Source of the DNA: CAZCBN01 sp964496975
GTDB taxonomy: Bacteria; Planctomycetota; Phycisphaerae; Phycisphaerales; UBA1924
Assembly: GCA_964496975.1 (NCBI GenBank)
Contig: CAZCBN010000017.1
Span: forward strand, 1-38,868
Length of the DNA: 38,868 nucleotides
Direction of reading: 5' to 3'
Below are positions 23,993-31,675 of this stretch, in pieces. Below the pieces are notes generated by a model. The model was not told the origin of the DNA. It ran no database searches and saw only the letters and a list, made by a program, of their open reading frames with translations. A program made the position numbers and the translations under genes. The first letter of the stretch is position 1; each line of letters opens with the position of its first letter.

Positions 23993-26365
23993 TTACAGCA
24001 GGCCCAGGTACGCGGCCAGGTCGGCGACGTCCCACGCGTTGTCGTTGTTCAGGTCGGCCTCGGGGGCCTGCGCGTCAAGGGCGGCGAGGAAGTCGAACAG
24101 GTCAAAGACGGTGACGTCGCCGTCGCCGTCGGTGTCGGCCTGCGCGGGCACCACCTTCACGCGCGGGCCCGGCGTGATCTGCACGGGCCGCACCGCCCCG
24201 GCGACGCGGACGACCAGCTCGTCCTCGCCCAACTGGCCCGTGGTGCCCACGATGATGCGCACCACGTCGCTCTGCGGCTGCTCGACGGCGAGCACCTCGA
24301 CCACGCCCGTCGTGGACTCGGCGGTGATCGCGGGCCCTTCGGTGGAGGCGACGCCCGCGGGCAGGCCCGCGTAGGTGCGCAGGTGGATGTCGATCGCGCC
24401 GGTGGTGCCCTCGTTGCGCAGCGGGAGCGTCGTCTGCTCGGGCAGGGCCGTGCTCCGCTCGGCGTCGGGCTCGTTCGCGCGGGCGGCGCGCCACGCGTCG
24501 AACATCTCCCGCAGCGTGAAGACCGGGTCGGGGTCGGACCGCGCGGTGTTCGCGACGTTCAGCGTCAGGAAGTAGTCGCCGCCGGCGAAGCCCTCGATCG
24601 CGACGAACCGCGCGTCGCCCAGGTTCGCCTGCGCCACCAGGGCCGCGGGCAGCGTGGGGGCGACAAAGTCGGCGAGGCCGTCGGCGTTCAGGTCGGCGAC
24701 CGAGAGGAAGGCGACGTTGTCCCCCGCCTCAAAGCGGCCCCGGAAGGTGAACGCGCCGAGCCCGTCGTTGGCCCACGCGGCGACGGGCTGCTGCGACTGC
24801 ACCGCGGCGATCAGGTCGTCGACGCCGTCGCCCGTCAGGTCGGCGAGGTCGACGCGGTTCACGCGGTCGCCCGAGGTGAGGTCGGCCCGGGCGAAGACGC
24901 CCGGCGCGGTCTGCGTGATGATCGCGATCTGCCGCGAGGTGCCGCACTCCACGGCAAAGTCGGCGAGGCCGTCGCCGTTCAGGTCGCCGCGGTCGATCTG
25001 CCCCGGGTCGGTCGGCAGAGCGAGCAGCGTCTCCACGGCGCCGAACGTGCCGGCGGCGCTCAGGGGCACGCGGTAGAGCGTGCGGGTGGAGTCGCTCGTG
25101 GCGTAGACGGCGCCGCTCGCGGGGTCGTACACCGCGCCGCTCGCGTTGCCCGGCAGCGTGGTGGAGGACGCGACGGCGTAGGTGTCGTCGGCCGCGCGGC
25201 GGGCGAGGGCGACGATGTTGGGCGAGATGGTGAGCACGTAGGCCGCGGGCTCGCCCGGTGCGAGCGTCACGGCCTCGGCGCTGGCGACGACGGCGGTCGT
25301 GGTGAGGAGCGTGCTGATGGGGCCCGCGGTGAGCGCGCCGGCCTCGTTGACGAGGGTTCGGGCGGAGCGGACGCCGAAGGAGACGATGTCCTGGTCGCCG
25401 TCGCCGTCCACGTCGGTGGAGACGAGGCGCGTGGGCTGCGTGGCGGCGGTGGTGGCGGGGCCGGGCTCGGCGAAGCGCAGGGGCCCGCCCTGCCGCGTCA
25501 GGTTGCGGTAGACGCGGACGGCGCCGGTGTTGGGCTCGAGCACGGTGAGGTCGGGGAGCGTGTCGGCGTCCAGGTCGGTCGCCTGCACCCACGAGGGGCG
25601 GGACGTGAAGCCGCGGAGGTAGGGCGAGCCGTCCACGTCGCCGCGCCGGGCGACGACCAAGTAGCCCACGTCGGCCGACTTGGTGAACTCTTCGGGCGGG
25701 GCGCCGCACGCCTCGGGCCCGGCGGCGCAGGAGCAGCGGCCGTCGCCGCCGAAGGCCCGCGCGGCCTCCATCGCCGCCATCACGCGGTCGGCGAGGTCGC
25801 CCCGCGTGCTGATGAACGCGGCCTCGGCGGCGAGCACCACGGCCTCGCCCGTCAGGATGTTGCCCTGGATGGCGTAGACGATGTCGTCGTCGGGCCCGGG
25901 CCGGCCTCGCTCCACGCGGCCGATGACGCCGTCGGACCACTCGGAGGTCTGGTTGCCCGTGAAGGTGGCGGGGCGGCCCAGCACGTCGACGATGCCGTAC
26001 TGCCGCTCTTGCAGCAGGCCGTCGGGGATGAGGGCGGGCACGGCCTGCGGGTCCACGCCGTCGAGCAGCAGCGTGCGGATGGCCCCGCGGTTGCCGGCGG
26101 TGGTGTCCACGCGGGCCTGGGCGGTGGCGGCGCCGACGCCCACCAGCACCACGGGCGTTTCCTGCAGCAGGTCGATGTCGGTGAGGCACGTGGCCGAGGC
26201 GGCGGCCACCTCGCCCGTCCGGGTGTCCGCCGCGACGATGGACCACGTGGCCGAGGCGGGGGCGGCGGCGAGGATCGCAACCGCCGCGGCCGAGGCCGCG
26301 ACGAGCGCCGCCGGGGCGGGGGTGGAGGCGGGCCGCGGGGCGGGCGTGGCGGAGGACGTTGGCAT
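23993..26365 (-). CDS. exported DUF1028 (Ntn-hydrolase-like) protein with FG-GAP repeats and dockerin-like tail
   Basis: The protein is 790 residues from the ATG at 26365. A signal peptide (ALVAASAAAVAILAAAPASA) ends directly before Thr40 in TWSIVAADTRTGEV, the opening of the DUF1028 domain. That domain is placed in the Ntn-hydrolase clan, whose nucleophile is the first residue after processing. DUF1028 continues to about residue 220 (GVGAATAQARVDT, GNILTGEAVVLAAEAAF, DGRCSC). Then come FG-GAP/VCBS units such as DLDADTLPDLTVLE, DVDGDGDQDIVSFG, DLNGDGLADFAVE, DLTGDGVDDLIA and DLNADGLADFVA. The tail is an EF-hand pair (DTDGDGDVTVFDLFDFLAA and DLNNDNAWDVADLAAYLGLL) that lacks both the opening Cys and the terminal GC of its neighbours. 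No enzyme activity is established for DUF1028. It converges on the AAA+ gene. Confidence 0.88.
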   Translation of the reverse strand: MPTSSATPAPRPASTPAPAALVAASAAAVAILAAAPASATWSIVAADTRTGEVAAASATCLTDIDLLQETPVVLVGVGAATAQARVDTTAGNRGAIRTLLLDGVDPQAVPALIPDGLLQERQYGIVDVLGRPATFTGNQTSEWSDGVIGRVERGRPGPDDDIVYAIQGNILTGEAVVLAAEAAFISTRGDLADRVMAAMEAARAFGGDGRCSCAAGPEACGAPPEEFTKSADVGYLVVARRGDVDGSPYLRGFTSRPSWVQATDLDADTLPDLTVLEPNTGAVRVYRNLTRQGGPLRFAEPGPATTAATQPTRLVSTDVDGDGDQDIVSFGVRSARTLVNEAGALTAGPISTLLTTTAVVASAEAVTLAPGEPAAYVLTISPNIVALARRAADDTYAVASSTTLPGNASGAVYDPASGAVYATSDSTRTLYRVPLSAAGTFGAVETLLALPTDPGQIDRGDLNGDGLADFAVECGTSRQIAIITQTAPGVFARADLTSGDRVNRVDLADLTGDGVDDLIAAVQSQQPVAAWANDGLGAFTFRGRFEAGDNVAFLSVADLNADGLADFVAPTLPAALVAQANLGDARFVAIEGFAGGDYFLTLNVANTARSDPDPVFTLREMFDAWRAARANEPDAERSTALPEQTTLPLRNEGTTGAIDIHLRTYAGLPAGVASTEGPAITAESTTGVVEVLAVEQPQSDVVRIIVGTTGQLGEDELVVRVAGAVRPVQITPGPRVKVVPAQADTDGDGDVTVFDLFDFLAALDAQAPEADLNNDNAWDVADLAAYLGLL

Positions 26366-26464
26366 GGCGGGCGTGCCTCTCTGTGGTTTCGGCTCGGGGC
26401 TTCGGCGCTGGGTTTCGCCTCTGGGCTTCGTCGGTGCGGGATCGGGTGGACCCGGCGGCGAGAA

Positions 26465-26480
26465 TCACCTGAACAGGTGA
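26465..26480. promoter_or_regulatory. palindrome upstream of the DUF1028 gene, possible operator
   Basis: TCACCTG-AA-CAGGTGA has perfect 7-base arms with a 2-base centre and lies about 100 bases before the DUF1028 start. The size and symmetry fit a dimeric regulator site; no regulator is identified. Confidence 0.4.
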
Positions 26481-26693
26481 AGCCTACCCGCCGACGATCG
26501 GTTCCCAAAGGCCTGTGACGCTGGCAAGCAACCCTCGCGGCCGGGGTCTTCATTCCACCGCCGGGGCGTGCCATCGACCGGTCGGGCAGGCGGAACGTCC
26601 CGTGGGGCGAGGGGGTCAGGCCCGGCGGAGGGGTTCGGCGCGGCGGTTTCCCCAGATTCGGGCGATTGTCGGTCGACCGCGGGAGGGCCGCAG

Positions 26694-26760
26694 TTGACCC
26701 CTTCGCCCCGACGTGTACCATGCGAGGACCGCCCGACGAGGAATCCTCCTCCCGGGCGGT
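26694..26760 (+). promoter_or_regulatory. possible promoter with hairpin at the transcript start
   Basis: TTGACC (26694-26699) and TACCAT (26716-26721) are spaced 16 bases. Directly after, ACCGCCCG (26728-26735) pairs with CGGGCGGT (26753-26760), with an inner GAGGA/TCCTC stem, so the predicted RNA would begin in a strong hairpin. It may drive the tRNA-Thr/tuf region or a short RNA. Confidence 0.35.
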
Positions 26761-26935
26761 TATCGTGTCTGGACTCGGCGTCTGGCCGACCAGCACCCGC
26801 CGCGGGAGGGACGCGGCGGCCTTAGTCCGCTCGGTCGGCGAGCCCGGCACCGTGCATCGATCGGTGTATGGTTGGGTTCGCGGGCGTGGGGTGGGGCCTT
26901 TGGATGAGGCTTTTCGGAAAAACTCGTGGATCGTC

Positions 26936-27007
26936 GCCGCTGTAGCTCAGTGGTAGAGCGCACCCTTGGTAAGGGTGAGGTCGCGGGTTCAAATCCCGCC
27001 AGCGGCT
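26936..27007 (+). tRNA. tRNA-Thr (anticodon GGT)
   Basis: A full cloverleaf can be drawn. The acceptor GCCGCTG pairs with CAGCGGC, and the D arm is GCTC/GAGC. The anticodon stem CACCC/GGGTG has loop TTGGTAA, giving anticodon GGT (reads ACC). The T arm is GCGGG-TTCAAAT-CCCGC. The discriminator base is T and no CCA is encoded. It lies upstream of tuf, as thrT does of tufB in Escherichia coli. Confidence 0.97.
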
Positions 27008-27708
27008 TAGACAATCCTGTCCACTCCGACACCCGGTCGTCGGGCCCTCGGCATGTCTTCGGCATGGCCGGGGCGATCCGCGGGCCGGGGGCGCGAGGGT
27101 GGCCAGGGACGGGTGCGGGGGGCGGGCGTTGGGTTCTGTCGGCGTGGTGGGCACGGCCGGCGGGGCGTCTGCACCAATGTGGGTGTTCTCCGGTGCGGCG
27201 GCTCTTCGGGAGGGCGGGCTCTTTGGGGCCGGTCGTCTCCGAGGCGCAGGCCGCGGCCGCGGGGGGGGCGACGCAGGGAGGGCGACGCGGGAACGTGTTC
27301 CTGGTCGTCGCGGTTCCCGGTGGTCGCGGGTTCGCCGCGGGGGGCTTGCCCACATAGGGTTGGGGCCCTCCTAGTGTTGGGGTCCCGTCCGGCGCGTCGT
27401 CGGGGCGCGGGGGCGGGTCGATTCGAAGGATTGCGTCCTTCCCGGCGTGGGTCCGGGGGGGTGGGCCTCTCCGGCGTGGGTCCGGGCGGGCCGAGGGGGC
27501 GACGAAGAAAGATCGGTGTTCTCAGCCGCCGCGATCCACGGCCGACGCGGCAGGGCTTGATCGCCGGAAGAACGGGGGCTTCGCCGCGGGGCGGGTCTCC
27601 GAGCCCCACCGCCGCGTTCGACGCGGCGGTGACCGCGAAGCGACCCCAGGGTTCACGAGTCAGGCCGCATCGGCCGCGCAGGCCGGCGAGTTCAGCGAGG
27701 ATCAAGCG
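27008..27708. other. 701-base region between tRNA-Thr and tuf
   Basis: I see no protein or RNA gene. The region holds a direct repeat of CCGGCGTGGGTCCGGG (27442-27457 and 27471-27486) and a hairpin at 27607-27631 in the tuf leader. No clear promoter is visible. The length is large for the spacer before a translation-factor gene and could hold a leader RNA. Confidence 0.5.
27607..27631 (+). promoter_or_regulatory. hairpin in the tuf leader
   Basis: CACCGCCGCG (27607-27616) and CGCGGCGGTG (27622-27631) are perfectly complementary with a 5-base loop, 77 bases before the tuf start. It may act in translation or RNA stability of tuf, or as an attenuator; no T tract follows. Confidence 0.35.
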
Positions 27709-28911
<1,203 letters not shown>

Positions 28912-29036
28912 AGTGGGCCCGATGCGGGCCTGACCCGGGCCTGACCCGGCGCCCCTGATTGAACCACACGCCGCGGCGGCCAGCGCAGTCGCGGCACTTT
29001 GCTCTCCGCCCAATGCCCTGAAAAGGTGACCGACCG

Positions 29037-29219
29037 ATGGCCAAGAAGAAATCCATGGCTCGCGAGTACGTCTGGCTCCAGTGCTCGGAGACCGGCGACC
29101 TCAACTACCGCACCACGATCAACGTCAAGGGCGGCATCGACGACAAGCTCAAGGAGGGCTTCAACAAGTATTGCCCCCGCCTCCGCAAGCACACGCTGCA
29201 CAAGATCAAGCGGAAGTAA
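29037..29219 (+). CDS. rpmG: large-subunit ribosomal protein L33
   Basis: This is a small basic 50S protein of 60 residues that binds near the E site of 23S rRNA. The ATG at 29037 follows AAGGTG. The body shows the L33 pattern: YVWLQCSETGDLNYRTTINV, then YCPRLRKHTLHKIKRK at the end. Only single Cys residues (Cys16 and the one in YCP) remain, not two CxxC pairs, so it is the zinc-free type. It stands in its common place between tuf and secE. Confidence 0.95.
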   Translation: MAKKKSMAREYVWLQCSETGDLNYRTTINVKGGIDDKLKEGFNKYCPRLRKHTLHKIKRK

Positions 29220-29229
29220 GAGACAGGGG

Positions 29230-29250
29230 ATCGGCCATCGGCCATCGGCC
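29230..29250. repeat. three copies of ATCGGCC
   Basis: There are three perfect 7-base copies directly after rpmG; the last runs into the left arm of the hairpin at 29242-29291. Confidence 0.85.
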
Positions 29251-29291
29251 ACTGGGGAAAGGCATCTGCCCCGATGCCCAGTGGCCAATGG
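29242..29291. other. 15-base inverted repeat between rpmG and tRNA-Trp
   Basis: CCATCGGCCACTGGG (29242-29256) pairs with CCCAGTGGCCAATGG (29277-29291) at 14 of 15 positions around a 20-base loop. No T tract follows on the plus strand. It may be an RNA-processing hairpin that frees tRNA-Trp, a weak terminator or a small repeat element. Confidence 0.55.
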
Positions 29292-29313
29292 CGAGTCCCC
29301 CCTTCGCCCCCCT

Positions 29314-29386
29314 ACGGCAGTAGCTCAGTTGGTAGAGCAGTGGATTCCAAATCCACCGGTCGGGGGTTCGAGTCCCTCCTGCCGTG
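29314..29386 (+). tRNA. tRNA-Trp (anticodon CCA)
   Basis: The acceptor ACGGCAG pairs with CTGCCGT and the D arm is GCTC/GAGC. The anticodon stem GTGGA/TCCAC has loop TTCCAAA, giving anticodon CCA. The T arm is GGGGG-TTCGAGT-CCCTC with one G-T pair. The discriminator is G and no CCA is encoded. tRNA-Trp before secE is a widespread arrangement. Confidence 0.97.
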
Positions 29387-29863
29387 TTGAACAGCCCTTC
29401 CCCGGCCCGGCCCGGGGGCATCGGACGACGCCGGCACCCGATGGATGTGCACGCCGCGGGGCTGTGCGCCGCCTGGCCCTGACGGGCGGCCCAAGGGCCC
29501 GGGCCGCGAAAGGCCGCCAAGGCGGGCACGCCTCGGCGGGCTGAGGCCCACACCGGGCCGACTCGGGGGCCCGTTCGGCCGGACTCGGCCCGCTCGGCCC
29601 ACTCGGCCGCAGCGGACATCTGCCGGGCGTTGTCCGGGCGTTGTGAGTCGCCGACGCCGGGCCTTGCGTTCGCGGGCTCGGCCAAGCGGGGCTCAGCCAA
29701 GCGGGGCTCAGCCAAGCCGGGCTCAGGCCGGCCTGTCCCGTCCGGGGCACAACGCCGCCCGTGCGGCCCAATGATCCCCGCGGGTCGTTCCCGTCTGTTC
29801 GCTCGCGCGTGACCGTGTTCGGTACGGCGTGTTCGGTCCGGTTTGCCTTGGGAGATGTCCGTC
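29387..29863. other. 477-base region between tRNA-Trp and secE
   Basis: No gene is seen. The content is low-complexity, rich in CGGCCCACTCGG-like words, with a 15-base tandem array at 29674-29718 listed separately. A promoter for secE is not evident. Confidence 0.5.
29674..29718. repeat. three copies of a 15-base tandem repeat upstream of secE
   Basis: The units are GGGCTCGGCCAAGCG, GGGCTCAGCCAAGCG and GGGCTCAGCCAAGCC, followed by a partial fourth (GGGCTCAGG). The period equals that of the array at 23921 but the sequence is unrelated. Confidence 0.88.
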
Positions 29864-30637
29864 ATGTCGCTCGCCATCCGAAAGCCCGGGCAGGGGTATT
29901 GGGTCCGCACCCTGACGGCCGTGTGCGCCGGCGTCGTGTTCCTCGCGGCGGCCGCGTGGGCGTGGCAGGAGCTGAGCGCGATCGACCTGCCGGTGCGGGC
30001 GTGGCGGGCCGTGGTGGCCGCGTCGCCCGAGGCCCCGGCGTTCACGCCGGGCGAGCGGGTCGAGCTGGTGGGCCAGGGCGATGACGCCGATGCCTCGCCC
30101 GTGGTGCTCGGCACCGCGTCGGTGGTGTCGGCCGTGCGCGAGGGCGGCAGCGTCGCGGTCGAGGTTGGCGAGCTGCGGCTGAACGCCGACGTCTTCAGCC
30201 CCACGCAGGCGCGGTCGCTCCGCGTCGCGGCGCCCGCGGCCCCGGCTGTGCCCGATCCGGCTATCTCCGACCCGGCTGTGCCCGATGCCTCGGCCCTTCC
30301 CCCCGCGCCGCGCGCCGCGGCGGCGGTGGCGAGCGGGTCGTGGAGCTCGGTGCCGATCTTCCCGCTGATCTATCTCCAGGCGGGCGTCGCCGGGCTGCTC
30401 ATCGCGGCCGGGGCGGTCGTCGTGTTCTGGCTCGTCGGCATGAACGCCCGGAGCGTGGACTTCCTGATCAACACCGACGGCGAGATGCGCAAGGTCAACT
30501 GGTCCACCCGCAAGGAGGTCATCGGCTCCACGCAGGTGGTCATCGTCGCGTCGTTCCTCATCGCCGCGGTGCTCTTCGCGGTGGACCTTGGGTTCCAGGA
30601 GTTCTTCAAGCTCGTCGGCGTCCTCCAGACATCCTGA
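29864..30637 (+). CDS. secE: preprotein translocase subunit SecE with enlarged N-terminal part
   Basis: SecE is the essential clamp subunit of the SecYEG channel. The C-terminal 60 residues are clear SecE: DGEMRKVNWSTRKEVIGSTQ, then a membrane segment (VVIVASFLIAAVLFAVDLGF). The protein is 257 residues, whereas single-span SecE has about 60-80 and the three-span enterobacterial form about 127. Here a first hydrophobic segment (about residues 15-37) is followed by about 125 residues of Ala/Pro/Val-rich sequence, which includes the pattern GERVELVGQGDDADAS. A second span comes at about 165-190. So it has three spans with a large loop, probably outside. The start is the ATG at 29864, eight to nine bases after GGGAG; an ATG at 29855 is too close to that site. 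nusG follows by 93 bases. Confidence 0.92.
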   Translation: MSLAIRKPGQGYWVRTLTAVCAGVVFLAAAAWAWQELSAIDLPVRAWRAVVAASPEAPAFTPGERVELVGQGDDADASPVVLGTASVVSAVREGGSVAVEVGELRLNADVFSPTQARSLRVAAPAAPAVPDPAISDPAVPDASALPPAPRAAAAVASGSWSSVPIFPLIYLQAGVAGLLIAAGAVVVFWLVGMNARSVDFLINTDGEMRKVNWSTRKEVIGSTQVVIVASFLIAAVLFAVDLGFQEFFKLVGVLQTS

Positions 30638-30730
30638 GGCCCCGTCCCGCCCTGTTTGTTTCGCCCTCTCCGTCCCGCACCGCCCGCACCGCACCGCACC
30701 CCGCGCCCCCGCACCGAGGCCCACCCACCC

Positions 30731-31387
30731 ATGAACGCCCGCAACGACCACGACGCCGCCGCCGCACCCGCCCCCGAGGCCGTCAAGGAGAAGGCCGGCC
30801 TGCTCCAGGACACCGACACCGTCCGCCAGGAGGGCATGGACTGGTTCGTGCTCCGCGTCGCGAGCAACAAAGAGTCGAGCGTGCAGCAGACCCTGCTCCG
30901 CAAGGTGCAGATCGAGAACATGCAGCACCTCGTGGGCCGCATCCTCGTCCCGACGGAAAAGACCAAGACCATCAAGGGCGGCAAGCAGCGCATCACCGAG
31001 ACCAAGCTCTACCCCGGCTACGTCTTCGTCGAGATGCGACTCGAGCCCGACGGCCGCATCCCGCAGGACGTCTTCTTCCTCATCAAGGAGACCACGGGCG
31101 TGGGCGACTTCGTCGGCACCGCCGGCCGCCCCACGCCCATGGCCCTCCACGAGATCGAGAAGATGCTCATGGACAGCCGCAAGCCCGAGGACCAGCCGGT
31201 CATCAAGATGACCTTCGAGAAGGGCGAGCACGTCACGATCAAGGAAGGCCCCTTCGCCAGCTACGAGGGCACCGTCGACGAGCTCCTGCCCGACAAGGGC
31301 CTCGTCCGCGTCCTCGTCACCATCTTCGGCCGCCAAGCCCCCATCGAACTCGAAGAGTGGCAGATCGCCAAGGCCGAAGAGGGCTGA
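30731..31387 (+). CDS. nusG: transcription termination/antitermination factor NusG
   Basis: NusG binds RNA polymerase to suppress pausing and links it to Rho or the ribosome. It is 218 residues from the ATG at 30731, with GAGG eleven bases upstream. After an Ala-rich lead of about 35 residues, the NGN domain starts at MDWFVLRVASNKESSV and contains the signature YPGYVFVEMRL (usually YPGYVLV). The KOW domain near the end reads FEKGEHVTIKEGPFASYEG to VLVTIFGRQAPIELE. The 30-residue lead and a charged linker make it longer than the usual 175-180. It stands directly after secE as in most bacteria, but ribosomal-protein genes do not follow. Confidence 0.97.
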   Translation: MNARNDHDAAAAPAPEAVKEKAGLLQDTDTVRQEGMDWFVLRVASNKESSVQQTLLRKVQIENMQHLVGRILVPTEKTKTIKGGKQRITETKLYPGYVFVEMRLEPDGRIPQDVFFLIKETTGVGDFVGTAGRPTPMALHEIEKMLMDSRKPEDQPVIKMTFEKGEHVTIKEGPFASYEGTVDELLPDKGLVRVLVTIFGRQAPIELEEWQIAKAEEG

Positions 31388-31662
31388 TCCCGCCACCCGG
31401 CCCCGCCTCCCGAAAGGCCCGGTCGCCGGCGACGTCCCGAGCGCCCTCGGCTCCCGCGGCCTTCCATGCCCTGCGGACCGAAGAACCGCGCGGCCGTGCC
31501 GCCCGTGCACGCCCAGCCCCCGCGCGCACGCCTCCGCGCAGCACGCGGCCTGCATCCGCAAAGTCTCTCCGCTCCGCCGGCGTACCCTCATCGGGCACGC
31601 GCCGGCTGTGCCATGCCCGTTCGCGCCCCACGCGACCGGCCCCCGGCGCCGCCCATTGCTCC

Positions 31663-31669
31663 GGGAGGA
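31663..31669 (+). promoter_or_regulatory. ribosome binding site fixing the GTG start of the AsmA-like gene
   Basis: GGGAGGA is six bases before the GTG at 31676. This favours that start over upstream in-frame ATG codons at 31466 and 31613, which have no such site. Confidence 0.7.
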
Positions 31670-31675
31670 CACGCC

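Larger units (their letters stand above)
26366..26935. other. 570-base intergenic region before tRNA-Thr
   Basis: No protein gene is supported; short open frames here have no family resemblance. It holds a 16-base palindrome (26465-26480) upstream of the DUF1028 gene. It also holds a plus-strand promoter-like pair with a hairpin at its expected start (26694-26760). Both are listed separately. Confidence 0.5.

Noticed and set aside
24039..26518. Plus-strand frames opposite the DUF1028 gene
   Set aside because: Val/Gly/Asp-rich shadows without domain resemblance, whereas the minus strand shows a signal peptide, DUF1028 and FG-GAP loops.
26666..26956. A 96-codon plus-strand frame running into tRNA-Thr
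   Set aside because: It overlaps the tRNA, has no ribosome site and no recognisable pattern; it covers the promoter-like element instead.
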